In this document: positions 56,804 to 64,000 of the stretch, one piece after another | Numbering within the stretch: position 1 is the first letter of the stretch | Layout of the letters: every line of letters starts with the position of its first letter | From: Patiriisocius marinus | Lineage (GTDB): Bacteria > Bacteroidota > Bacteroidia > Flavobacteriales > Flavobacteriaceae | Assembly: GCF_008974325.1 (NCBI RefSeq) | Contig: NZ_BKCG01000001.1 | Location: 868,001-932,000 of the forward strand | Direction: 5' to 3' | Length of the DNA stretch: 64,000 nt | Position numbers and translations under genes: made by a program | The notes under the pieces: generated by a model | What the model was told of the DNA's origin: nothing | Databases searched by the model: none | What the model saw: the letters and a program-made list of their open reading frames with translations, nothing else

Positions 56804-57772
56804 ATGGCAAGAATACTTACGGGAATACAAAGCACAGGAACACCACATTTAGGAAATATTTTAGGAGCACTTCTACCAGCTATTGAAATGGCAAATAATC
56901 CAGAAAATGAAAGCTTTCTTTTTATTGCAGATATGCACTCACTTACTCAAATTAAAGATGGTGAAAAATTAAGAGAAAACACCTACAGTACTGCCGCAAC
57001 TTGGTTAGCTTTAGGACTTGATATAAATCGTACCGTATATTACAGACAAAGTGATATTCCTCAAGTAACAGAATTATCTTGGTATTTGAGTTGTTTTTTC
57101 CCGTACCAACGATTGACTTTAGCACATTCATTTAAGGACAAAGCAGACAGATTGAGTGATGTAAACTCAGGACTATTTACATACCCAATGCTTATGGCAG
57201 CAGATATATTATTATATGATGCTGAAATAATACCTGTTGGAAAAGATCAGCTTCAACATATCGAAATGACTAGAGATGTTGCCTCACGGTTCCATGCAAA
57301 AATGGGCGATACTTTTGTGTTACCAACCGCTAAAATTGAGGAGCACAATATGCTTATTCCTGGTACTGATGGAACTAAAATGAGTAAAAGTAATAACAAC
57401 TTTATCAATATATTTCTTCCAGAGAAAAAGTTACGTAAACAAGTTATGAGCATTGCAACAGATAGTACTCCGCTTGAAGAACCAAAAGATTGGTCTACCT
57501 GTAACTGTTTTGCTATTTATAGTTTACTCGCATCGCCTGACGCGATTGCCCAAATGAAGAAAAACTATGAAGGTGGAAACTATGGGTATGGTCATGCAAA
57601 ACAAGCTTTATTCGAATTAATACTTCAGAAATTTGAAACTCCAAGAGAACGCTACAATCATTATATGGCCAACTTAAATGAAATTGAAGAAGCATTAGCT
57701 GTTGGAGCCAAAAAAGCTACTGCTGTTGCAACTGAGGTTTTAGCTAGAGTTAGAAAAAAGGTGGGCTATTAA
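56804..57772 (+). CDS. trpS: tryptophanyl-tRNA synthetase
   Basis: Class I aminoacyl-tRNA synthetase that charges tRNA-Trp. The HIGH-type motif reads TGTPHLGNILGA near residue 11, the KMSKS loop is DGTKMSKSNNNF near 190, and SFLFIADMHSLTQI is typical of TrpRS. The 322-residue length is usual. It is convergent with dprA, 3 bp apart. Confidence 0.97.
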   Translation: MARILTGIQSTGTPHLGNILGALLPAIEMANNPENESFLFIADMHSLTQIKDGEKLRENTYSTAATWLALGLDINRTVYYRQSDIPQVTELSWYLSCFFPYQRLTLAHSFKDKADRLSDVNSGLFTYPMLMAADILLYDAEIIPVGKDQLQHIEMTRDVASRFHAKMGDTFVLPTAKIEEHNMLIPGTDGTKMSKSNNNFINIFLPEKKLRKQVMSIATDSTPLEEPKDWSTCNCFAIYSLLASPDAIAQMKKNYEGGNYGYGHAKQALFELILQKFETPRERYNHYMANLNEIEEALAVGAKKATAVATEVLARVRKKVGY

Positions 57773-57775
57773 TAA

Positions 57776-58882
57776 TTAAGCCAACTGAAATAGTTTTCCA
57801 GGCAAAGGTCTAATCATTCCTTTCATTTCTAATTGTAATAAGAGATTTGCTATTTTATAAGTAGGCATATTGCAATTTATTGCAATAACATCTAGTAGCT
57901 CTTTGTCTTTATCTTTTAGAAATGCAACGATGGTTTCCTCTTCTGGAGAGAGGACTACAAATAGCGGTATTTGAGTCGCCTTTTTCTGTTTTTCTTCCAG
58001 TTCCCAACCTAGCATGTAAATAACATCGGCAGCTGAGGTAACAACTCTTGCTTGATTTGTTTTAATTAGATTATTACAACCCACACTTTGGCTATCAGTT
58101 GTTCTTCCTGGGACGGCAAAAACTTCTCTGTTATAACTATTAGCAAGATCTGCAGTAACAAGGCTACCTCCTTTTTCTGCAGACTCAATAACGATAGTAG
58201 CTTCGCTCATACCAGCAATTATGCGATTTCGTTTTAAAAAGTTATTGCGATTAAAACGGTCAGTACTCCAAAACTCTGAAATAAAACCTCCGTTTTCTTC
58301 TACTTGTGTCATATACTTTTTGTGGACTTTAGGATAAATTTGATTTAACCCGTGAGCGAGACAAGCGATGTTTTGTAAACCATTAGAGATTGCTGCTTTG
58401 TGTGCGCAAATATCTATACCATATGCAAATCCCGAAACGATTACGGGGTTAATAGGTGCAAGTTCTTCAATAAGTTTTTCGCAAAAAACATTACCATATG
58501 TGGTAATTTTTCGGGTTCCTACAATGCTTATTATTTTTTTATTGACCAGGTCTATATTACCAGCGTGGAAAAATAGAATAGGACCATCGAGGCAATGTTT
58601 AAGTTTTTCGGGATAATTATTGTCTTTAAAATAACTGTAACTAATATCATTTTCTTCCATAAAGCGTATTTCGGCTTCCGCTTCGGTAAGGAGGTGTGGT
58701 GCTTGTAGATCTTTAATTTTATTAGCGCCTATTCCATCAATTTTTAAAAGCGTGGAACTTTTTTCTTTAAATATTCCTTCGGCGGAACCTACGTGGTGTA
58801 ATATTTTTTTAGCAGAAGTATCACCTAAATTAGGAACTCTTTGCAAGGCTAGCATGTAGCGCAATTCAGATTTAGAAAGCAT
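57776..58882 (-). CDS. dprA: DNA-processing protein DprA
   Basis: Protein that loads RecA on incoming single-stranded DNA during natural transformation. An N-terminal helix-hairpin-helix-like segment (LGDTSAKKILHHVGSAEGIF) is followed by the Rossmann domain with IISIVGTRKITTYG near residue 110, VIVSGFAYGIDICAHKAAI near 145 and EKGGSLVTADLANSYNREVFAVPG near 235. A C-terminal winged-helix (DML1-like) region ends the protein. The frame extends upstream to 58996, but MLSKSELRYMLAL at 58882 is the conserved beginning. One copy of the 14-bp TTCGGAAATTTTAA motif lies about 50 bp upstream. Confidence 0.92.
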   Translation of the reverse strand: MLSKSELRYMLALQRVPNLGDTSAKKILHHVGSAEGIFKEKSSTLLKIDGIGANKIKDLQAPHLLTEAEAEIRFMEENDISYSYFKDNNYPEKLKHCLDGPILFFHAGNIDLVNKKIISIVGTRKITTYGNVFCEKLIEELAPINPVIVSGFAYGIDICAHKAAISNGLQNIACLAHGLNQIYPKVHKKYMTQVEENGGFISEFWSTDRFNRNNFLKRNRIIAGMSEATIVIESAEKGGSLVTADLANSYNREVFAVPGRTTDSQSVGCNNLIKTNQARVVTSAADVIYMLGWELEEKQKKATQIPLFVVLSPEEETIVAFLKDKDKELLDVIAINCNMPTYKIANLLLQLEMKGMIRPLPGKLFQLA

Positions 58883-59053
58883 ATTTTCAATAATATACTC
58901 CGAAATTTTATGTGTCGAACTATTGTGACACCCATTAAAATTTCCGAAGTAAGATGAATGAATTGCATTATAAACAGGGGAAGTTTCAAGATACAAAACT
59001 TTAGGTTGTTAATAAATTGATGCACTAGAAAACCGTAGGTGTTTAAAAAAAAG

Positions 59054-59061
59054 TATATTTG
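59054..59061 (+). promoter_or_regulatory. promoter of the SPOR protein gene
   Basis: TAtaTTTG ends 5 bp before the ATG at 59066, so the transcript should be leaderless or nearly so. It excludes the upstream start at 59039. Confidence 0.5.
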
Positions 59062-59065
59062 TTTT

Positions 59066-60001
59066 ATGCAATTATCGACGTACATAAAAGACCTACTTTA
59101 CCGCTACGAATGTGTTATCATTCCTGGCTTTGGAGCATTTTTAGCTAATTATACAACGGCGTCAATTGATACTGAGTCACATACATTTTACCCTCCTGGA
59201 AAATCAATTTCTTTTAATAGACAATTGCAAACCAATGATGGTTTACTTGCAAATTATGTAGCATCAGTAGAAGGTACAAGCTATGAAAAGGCTCTTGAGA
59301 AAATAAGAAGCTTTACTGGTAAATTGTCACTTCAATTAATGGAAGGATCCATTGCAACCTTAGACGGAATAGGTGATTTTAAACTTAATCCTGAAAACAG
59401 TGTAGCATTTACACCTTCTAATGCAGAAAATTTTAATACTGCTGCTTTTGGATTAACAACATTTGTTTCTTCTGAAATTTCAAGACTACAAGCTACAGGA
59501 ACTTCTACAACAACTGTTGAAGAACCATTTTTATTCGCACCAACAAAACGCTCACAGCCATATTTAAAATATGCTGCTGTAGGGTTAATTGCCTTGGCTC
59601 TTGCTGGTTTTGGTGGGATGAAAATGTATGAGGGTAATATTGAACAACATAACTTTGCTGAAAAGCAAAAAGCAACTACAGTTTTAGAAAAACAAATACA
59701 AGAGGCTACATTTGTTATTGATAATCCTTTACCTGCTATTGAGCTTGCATTAACGAAGCAAACAGGGAGTTATCATATTGTTGCTGGTGCTTTTAGAATG
59801 GAAGAAAATGCTGCAACAAAGATTGAACAACTTCAAGAGAAAGGTTTTTCTGCAACAATGATAGGTGTTAATAAATACGGTCTACATCAAGTTGTATACT
59901 CTAGTCATACAGAACGTTTAGATGCTTTAAATGCGTTACGTACTATTAAGCGCGAAGAGAATAAAGATGCTTGGTTACTAGTTAAGAAACTAGAGGAATA
60001 A
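59066..60001 (+). CDS. SPOR domain protein with HU-CCDC81 domains
   Basis: 311 residues. The N-terminal 140 residues carry two HU-CCDC81-type (bacterial HU-like) domains, recognisable by YIKDLLYRYECVIIPGFGAFLANY and the following KSISFNRQLQTNDGLLANYV. A transmembrane helix (YAAVGLIALALAGFGGMKMY) lies near 175-195, and the C-terminal SPOR domain (SYHIVAGAFRMEENAATKIEQL) near 235-310 binds denuded peptidoglycan. The protein probably links cytosol, membrane and cell wall at the division site, as inferred from SPOR proteins. Confidence 0.88.
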   Translation: MQLSTYIKDLLYRYECVIIPGFGAFLANYTTASIDTESHTFYPPGKSISFNRQLQTNDGLLANYVASVEGTSYEKALEKIRSFTGKLSLQLMEGSIATLDGIGDFKLNPENSVAFTPSNAENFNTAAFGLTTFVSSEISRLQATGTSTTTVEEPFLFAPTKRSQPYLKYAAVGLIALALAGFGGMKMYEGNIEQHNFAEKQKATTVLEKQIQEATFVIDNPLPAIELALTKQTGSYHIVAGAFRMEENAATKIEQLQEKGFSATMIGVNKYGLHQVVYSSHTERLDALNALRTIKREENKDAWLLVKKLEE

Positions 60002-60086
60002 TCTACTGTTTTATTTGGGCTATTAAATTATTCCCAATTCATGTTATTTTTATTAGTGTAAAAAGGGCTCTCTTATTAGAGTGACG

Positions 60087-60094
60087 TATCTTTG
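60087..60094 (+). promoter_or_regulatory. promoter of the thioesterase gene
   Basis: TAtcTTTG ends 13 bp before the ATG at 60107 and overlaps the alternative TTG start at 60092, which it therefore excludes. Confidence 0.6.
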
Positions 60095-60106
60095 CAAAAA
60101 AAAGTC

Positions 60107-60619
60107 ATGGAGGCAAAAACACCCTCAGAGTCTATTACCATAATTACAGATTTAGTACTACCTAGCGAAACAAACCCAATTGGGAATATGTTTGGTGGGG
60201 AATTATTAGCGCGAATGGATCGTGCTGCAAGTATTTCGGCAAGAAGACACAGTCGCCGTATCGTTGTTACTGCTTCAGTAAATCATGTTGCATTTAATAA
60301 AATGATTCCTTTAGGAAGTGTGGTAACTGTAGAAGCAAAAGTTTCTAGAGCTTTTAAGAGCTCTATGGAGGTTTATATGGATGTGTGGATAGAAGATCGT
60401 GAAAGTGGACTTAGAACTAAAGCAAATGAAGGTATTTATACATTTGTTGCTGTTAATGAAATGGGAGCTCCAATGCCAGTTCCGCCATTACTCCCAGAAA
60501 CAGATTTAGAAAAAGAGCGTTTTGAAGCAGCGTTGCGAAGAAAGCAATTGAGTTTGGTACTTGCTGGGAAAATGAATCCTACTGATGCTACTGAGTTGAA
60601 AGCATTGTTTACCAAGTAG
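60107..60619 (+). CDS. acyl-CoA thioesterase (hotdog fold)
   Basis: 170-residue YciA/Acot-type thioesterase that hydrolyses acyl-CoA. The hotdog motif is NPIGNMFGGELLARMDRAASISARRH near residue 22, with VTASVNHVAFNKMIPLGSVVTVEAKV following. It is a single-domain enzyme. Convergent with the next gene, 5 bp apart. Confidence 0.93.
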   Translation: MEAKTPSESITIITDLVLPSETNPIGNMFGGELLARMDRAASISARRHSRRIVVTASVNHVAFNKMIPLGSVVTVEAKVSRAFKSSMEVYMDVWIEDRESGLRTKANEGIYTFVAVNEMGAPMPVPPLLPETDLEKERFEAALRRKQLSLVLAGKMNPTDATELKALFTK

Positions 60620-60624
60620 TAATC

Positions 60625-61164
60625 TTAATTTTTACTATTTGAAAGTTTGTTTTTTATTAGGCTTAAATAGCTATTGAATTCTATTTTAAAAGTAGTTTCA
60701 GCATCTATAGCGTCATCTTCAAATCTATTGTGACCAGTACTAACAAGGTCTATTAATTTATTTTTTTCAAATATATAAGCACCGTAGTATCCTCCATCAA
60801 ATTTTGAATAATCAAATGTGTTTGTTTCAATATTAAATTCAAACTGTTTAAACCTATCTTTAATAAAGATTAGTTTTTCATTTATTGCATAGAATGTGTA
60901 TTGCTGGATTCCAAGAGACTTGAACAAAATAACCTCTATTTTCTTTACGTCCAATTCTGTGTTGTAGTAAGCCTTTAATTTTCCACCACCATCTCCCATT
61001 TGATCTAGGAAGTCTTCATTTTCTAAGACAATGATTTTTAGCGAATCATTTGTATCAATTAATTCTTTTTCAAATTTAATTGCTGGATAATTGTCAATTA
61101 GACTTTGTCCGTAAGACGTTAAACCAATGAAGATAAACGAGCAAATTAGTGTTATGAGTTTCAT
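60625..61164 (-). CDS. secreted protein of unknown function
   Basis: 179 residues with a signal peptide ending near SYGQ (residue 20). I do not recognise the family. The mature part looks like an alpha/beta protein with a GDGGGKLKAYYNT turn, a stretch of alternating strands (YTFYAINEKLIFIKDRFKQFEF) and a C-terminal helix. It is 19 bp downstream of the EnvC-like gene and may be the last gene of that operon. Confidence 0.65.
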   Translation of the reverse strand: MKLITLICSFIFIGLTSYGQSLIDNYPAIKFEKELIDTNDSLKIIVLENEDFLDQMGDGGGKLKAYYNTELDVKKIEVILFKSLGIQQYTFYAINEKLIFIKDRFKQFEFNIETNTFDYSKFDGGYYGAYIFEKNKLIDLVSTGHNRFEDDAIDAETTFKIEFNSYLSLIKNKLSNSKN

Positions 61165-61183
61165 ACTTTAGAAAATATGAATG

Positions 61184-62422
61184 CTACATTCTATAAATCC
61201 AATCTTCTGGGTTGAGTTCCGTGTCGTTTTTATAAACCAAAAACTTGAAGTTTGTTTTTCCTGTAACAGGATGCGTGAAAAAGGTCCCAATTTCTTGTTT
61301 GGTTGTAACAACATCTCCTTGTTTAACTGATAAAGATGCCAGATTATAGTAAATGGTTATATAATCTCCGTGCCCAATCATTACCGCTTTATTCGCATTT
61401 TTTATTTGTTGAATTTTTAATACTTCGCCATTAAAAACGGCACGTGCTTTAGCGTTTGCACTTGTAGCAATTTCTACACCGTGAAACGTTTGCGTTACAT
61501 TAGGGAATTGTGGGTGTTGTCTTGTACCGTGTTTATTGATTACAATCCCTTTTTCTACAGGCCAAATAAGTTTACCCTTATTGTTTTTAAAATCTTTAGC
61601 TAATGCAGCTGCTTCTGGAGTTAATGCAAAATCTTCCTTTGAAGCTGTAGTAGTTTTAGTAGTTGTTTTCCCTGCTTTTTTGTTAGCAGCTGCAATGGCA
61701 TCACGAATCATTTTCTTTACTTCTCCGTTAATACGATCTGCTTCTTTTTGCTTTGAACGTATTTGCTTTACAAAGGTTCCTTCCTCTTTTTTAAGGGAAG
61801 CAATTAAACCTTCTTGTGCTTTTTTCTCTTTAGCTAGTGCAATTTTAGTTTTCTTATTTTCAGCAATCAATACATCTTTTTGTTTTCGCTGTGAGATGAG
61901 GTTGCGATTTAACTCCTGGAGTTTTTCTGTTTTTACTTTTATAGTCTCTCCTTGTTTTTTACGATGATTTGCATACTGCTTCATGTACTGCACGCGTTTG
62001 TATGCTTGCAAGAAACTTTGAGATGATAGTAAGAACATTACTCTACTTTGCTGAGACTTACTTTTGTATGATTTCCGAACCATAGCAGCATAATCATCTT
62101 TAAGTTTCTTTAAATCGTCTCTAAGCTGGGTAATTTGATTCTGGTTGTCGTTTATTTCGCGCGTCAGTAAATTGGCTTGTTGATTGGTAACTCGAATTAA
62201 GTTTTCTTGTGCTTTAATGCGCTGGCTTAAATCTTCAACTTCGGTTAGAACGGTTTTCTTTTCTCCTCTTGTTTTAAAAAGGAGGTTGTTTATTTTCTTA
62301 ATGTCATTCAATAGCGATTGGCGTTGTTCTTCTAATTGTTGTTGCTTTTTAGATTGAGCAAAACCATTAAAATTTCCGAAGAAAATAAAAGCACCAAGTA
62401 TGAGTAAAACGCGAATGTTCAT
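61184..62422 (-). CDS. EnvC-like murein hydrolase activator
   Basis: 412-residue periplasmic protein: signal peptide ending FAQ, a long coiled coil (about residues 25-250), then a LytM/M23-like domain at the C-terminus. The zinc site is degenerate: HGVEIA replaces the usual HxGxD pattern, and FKFLVYKN stands where HxHFE is expected. It therefore should not cleave peptidoglycan but may activate amidases, as EnvC does. It follows the DUF4292 lipoprotein gene without a gap. One copy of the TTCGGAAATTTTAA motif is in the signal-peptide codons. Confidence 0.9.
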   Translation of the reverse strand: MNIRVLLILGAFIFFGNFNGFAQSKKQQQLEEQRQSLLNDIKKINNLLFKTRGEKKTVLTEVEDLSQRIKAQENLIRVTNQQANLLTREINDNQNQITQLRDDLKKLKDDYAAMVRKSYKSKSQQSRVMFLLSSQSFLQAYKRVQYMKQYANHRKKQGETIKVKTEKLQELNRNLISQRKQKDVLIAENKKTKIALAKEKKAQEGLIASLKKEEGTFVKQIRSKQKEADRINGEVKKMIRDAIAAANKKAGKTTTKTTTASKEDFALTPEAAALAKDFKNNKGKLIWPVEKGIVINKHGTRQHPQFPNVTQTFHGVEIATSANAKARAVFNGEVLKIQQIKNANKAVMIGHGDYITIYYNLASLSVKQGDVVTTKQEIGTFFTHPVTGKTNFKFLVYKNDTELNPEDWIYRM

Positions 62423-63205
62423 CTATTTGAGGGTAATTTGTTCGTATCCTTCTGGAATAGAGAACGGAAAACTTAAAGAAACATTGAGGTCAATTTTACG
62501 ATATTTTATATCTACTATCGTTTTATCTTGATTTTCAGTAGCTTCTATGTGTATTTCAGTAGGATAAAAGTCATTTTCTATAGTTTGGTAAGGGCCATAA
62601 TCTACTGTAAGTTTTTTTCCTTCTTGTGGTTGCTCAATTATTTCATTAGCTACTAAAAAGTTATTTGGGTTTAAGAGCATTGAAAGTATGAAACGTGGGT
62701 CCTGCGTTTTTGGACGTACTTCATATGCATTTGCAATTACAGCAGTGCTATATTTTGAAGGGTTTAAATCTAGTATTGATTGTCCTAAAAAGAGTGCTTG
62801 TGCTTGTTGAAAATTGATGTCGGTTCCTAAAAAATCGCTTAATAAAGAGAAATCACCTTTAAAATAACTTCGCCCAATAGATTCGTAAAAACTTACTTCG
62901 TTAGGAGTAATTAGTACTTTCGCTAATGTAATTCCTAGAATAGAAGCTTTAATCCAAATTACTTTATCCTTTTCCATTCTAACACTTGTTGTAATGCTTT
63001 GCGATTGCTTAGCATCTTCATACTTTACTTGCATTCGTGCTGCAAGTGTGTTAAAATCTTGTGTAGCATTGTTATGAGCATTAATAATTGCTTTAGTGCT
63101 CAATGCAGCATTTGCAGTTGCAGAACCAACAGCCTTTTTAGCTCCGCCACAGGCAGAAAGTGCCATGAAAACGATACAAGTTACAATATGAAAGGGTCTA
63201 ATCAT
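62423..63205 (-). CDS. DUF4292 family lipoprotein
   Basis: 260-residue predicted lipoprotein with a lipobox FMALSAC (Cys near residue 19). The remainder fits the DUF4292 type, an LolB/LolA-like beta protein I recall from Bacteroidota (function unproven). The ATG at 63205 directly precedes the signal peptide; an earlier in-frame start at 63286 overlaps the upstream gene and is not plausible. The TPR gene ends 1 bp before this gene. Confidence 0.82.
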   Translation of the reverse strand: MIRPFHIVTCIVFMALSACGGAKKAVGSATANAALSTKAIINAHNNATQDFNTLAARMQVKYEDAKQSQSITTSVRMEKDKVIWIKASILGITLAKVLITPNEVSFYESIGRSYFKGDFSLLSDFLGTDINFQQAQALFLGQSILDLNPSKYSTAVIANAYEVRPKTQDPRFILSMLLNPNNFLVANEIIEQPQEGKKLTVDYGPYQTIENDFYPTEIHIEATENQDKTIVDIKYRKIDLNVSLSFPFSIPEGYEQITLK

Positions 63206-63206
63206 T

Positions 63207-64000
63207 TTAGTTAGGTAGTTGAATTGCTTGTGCTTTTTTAGTGTACTGTAATGCTTTGTTCGAGTCACCTTTTCCAGTATAAGCAATGCTTAGTTGCTCG
63301 TAAAAATCTTTCTCCATTTTCGAATCGTCGAAAAGATAATCAATTCCTGTTTCTAAAGATTCTAGCGCTGCATCAAAACTTGATAGGTTATTTTGTGCAA
63401 TGCCATTTAATAAATAGAGTATAGGTTGTGCTGGAAATATTTCTAAACCAGATTCGCTGAGTTTTTTAGCGTCTTCAAATTTATTAAAGTCTAGTTGTAA
63501 AAGGATTGTGTTTTTTAATAAGCTGAAATTGTCTGGATCGCCTTCTGTTCCTTTTTCATAAAACTTAAGGGCTGTATCTTTTTTATTCTTCTTCATATAA
63601 AAATCTCCAAGTTTCTCAAAAACTTGCCCATTGTCTTCTGCTGAAAATTCCTGAATCTTTTTATCTAATTCAACTTCATATTGAGGGTTTTTTTCTACAA
63701 ATTGAAGAAAATCTCCTAATACTCGATACTGTCCTGCTTTGTCAATTTGCTGTGATTTAAAAACAATATCCATTGACTTTAGTGCTTGGGTAGTGTTTCC
63801 TTCGTCTAAATAAAATTTATATAAAGCAAGATGTACTAATTCACTTTTTGGATTGTTTTTTTGAAGTTCTTTAGCGGTTTCAAATGCTTTTGTTGTATTA
63901 CCTTCCTCACTATACAGATAGATGAGGTTTAAGTAATCCTTTTCATTTTTAGGATTTGTATCCACTTTCTTTTCAAGATTGTCAATAGCTCCAGCACTAT
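63207..64000 (-). CDS. TPR protein, 5'-truncated by window edge
   Basis: C-terminal part of a tetratricopeptide repeat protein, read to the last base of the window with the frame still open. Several TPR units are visible (YLNLIYLYSEEGNTTKAFETAKEL, VFEKLGDFYMKKNKKDTALKFYEKG, FYEQLSIAYTGKGDSNKALQYTKKA). No ATG lies in the visible part; a GTG at 63965 is probably internal. It is the upstream member of the TPR-DUF4292-EnvC operon, which points to an outer-envelope assembly role. Confidence 0.85.
   Translation of the reverse strand, partial: SAGAIDNLEKKVDTNPKNEKDYLNLIYLYSEEGNTTKAFETAKELQKNNPKSELVHLALYKFYLDEGNTTQALKSMDIVFKSQQIDKAGQYRVLGDFLQFVEKNPQYEVELDKKIQEFSAEDNGQVFEKLGDFYMKKNKKDTALKFYEKGTEGDPDNFSLLKNTILLQLDFNKFEDAKKLSESGLEIFPAQPILYLLNGIAQNNLSSFDAALESLETGIDYLFDDSKMEKDFYEQLSIAYTGKGDSNKALQYTKKAQAIQLPN

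Noticed and set aside
58883-58996. 38-residue N-terminal extension of DprA
   Set aside because: Family members begin at the MLSKSELRYML position; the upstream part has no conserved features.

Overview
The window is AT-rich chromosomal DNA from a marine-type member of the Bacteroidota, most likely Flavobacteriaceae. The evidence is the gliding gene gldH next to ricT, type IX secretion (T9SS) sorting domains on secreted proteins, DUF4837/DUF4292-type lipoproteins, and the Bacteroidota promoter element TAnnTTTG (with almost no Shine-Dalgarno sequences). No tRNA, rRNA, CRISPR array, insertion sequence or prophage was found. Both ends cut through genes: a methyltransferase on the left and a TPR protein on the right.

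Layout. 1-10.5 kb is mostly housekeeping: methyltransferase end, holB, pgk, a LysM lytic transglycosylase, a DUF4837 lipoprotein, tatA, an M23 peptidase, a GH3-type enzyme and a conserved protein with a nucleoside-phosphorylase-like C-terminal half. 10.7-31.5 kb is one long surface-polysaccharide cluster, nearly all on the plus strand with many 1-4 bp overlaps. It holds rfbC, rfbD, a Wzz-like protein, a three-gene set for a CMP-activated nonulosonic (sialic-type) acid, a flippase, a sialyltransferase-like enzyme, three polymerase/ligase-type membrane proteins, an MBOAT plus AlgJ-like O-acetylation pair, a frameshifted antisense beta-helix gene, GT4, ugd, UDP-glucuronate decarboxylase, a polyprenyl-phosphate sugar transferase and a GT2. 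31.5-43 kb carries a TPR hybrid histidine kinase, ogt, an unknown secreted protein, a serine hydrolase, a DEDDy exonuclease, a 1194-residue T9SS-exported subtilisin and a fused oligopeptide-type ABC ATPase. 43-51 kb (minus strand) carries an M91-like metallopeptidase at the end of a scoAB operon, PBP1A, gldH, ricT and trhO. 51-64 kb holds two small T9SS-type ORFs, recA, an ECF sigma factor with a dual-membrane anti-sigma/beta-barrel protein, plsC, trpS, dprA, a SPOR/HU-CCDC81 protein, a thioesterase, and an EnvC/DUF4292/TPR operon.

How the genes work together. The cluster could build a glycan containing rhamnose-type, uronate/xylose and nonulosonate sugars, decorated with O-acyl groups. The acyltransferase gene contains a seven-unit 7-bp repeat whose copy number could switch it on and off. 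The sigma factor and its partner form a candidate envelope-sensing module of the dual-membrane-spanning anti-sigma type known from Bacteroides. Other points of interest are a 99-bp structured inverted-repeat element between ricT and trhO, a 14-bp motif that recurs at least six times in different frames, and a palindromic divergent promoter at 35.1 kb.
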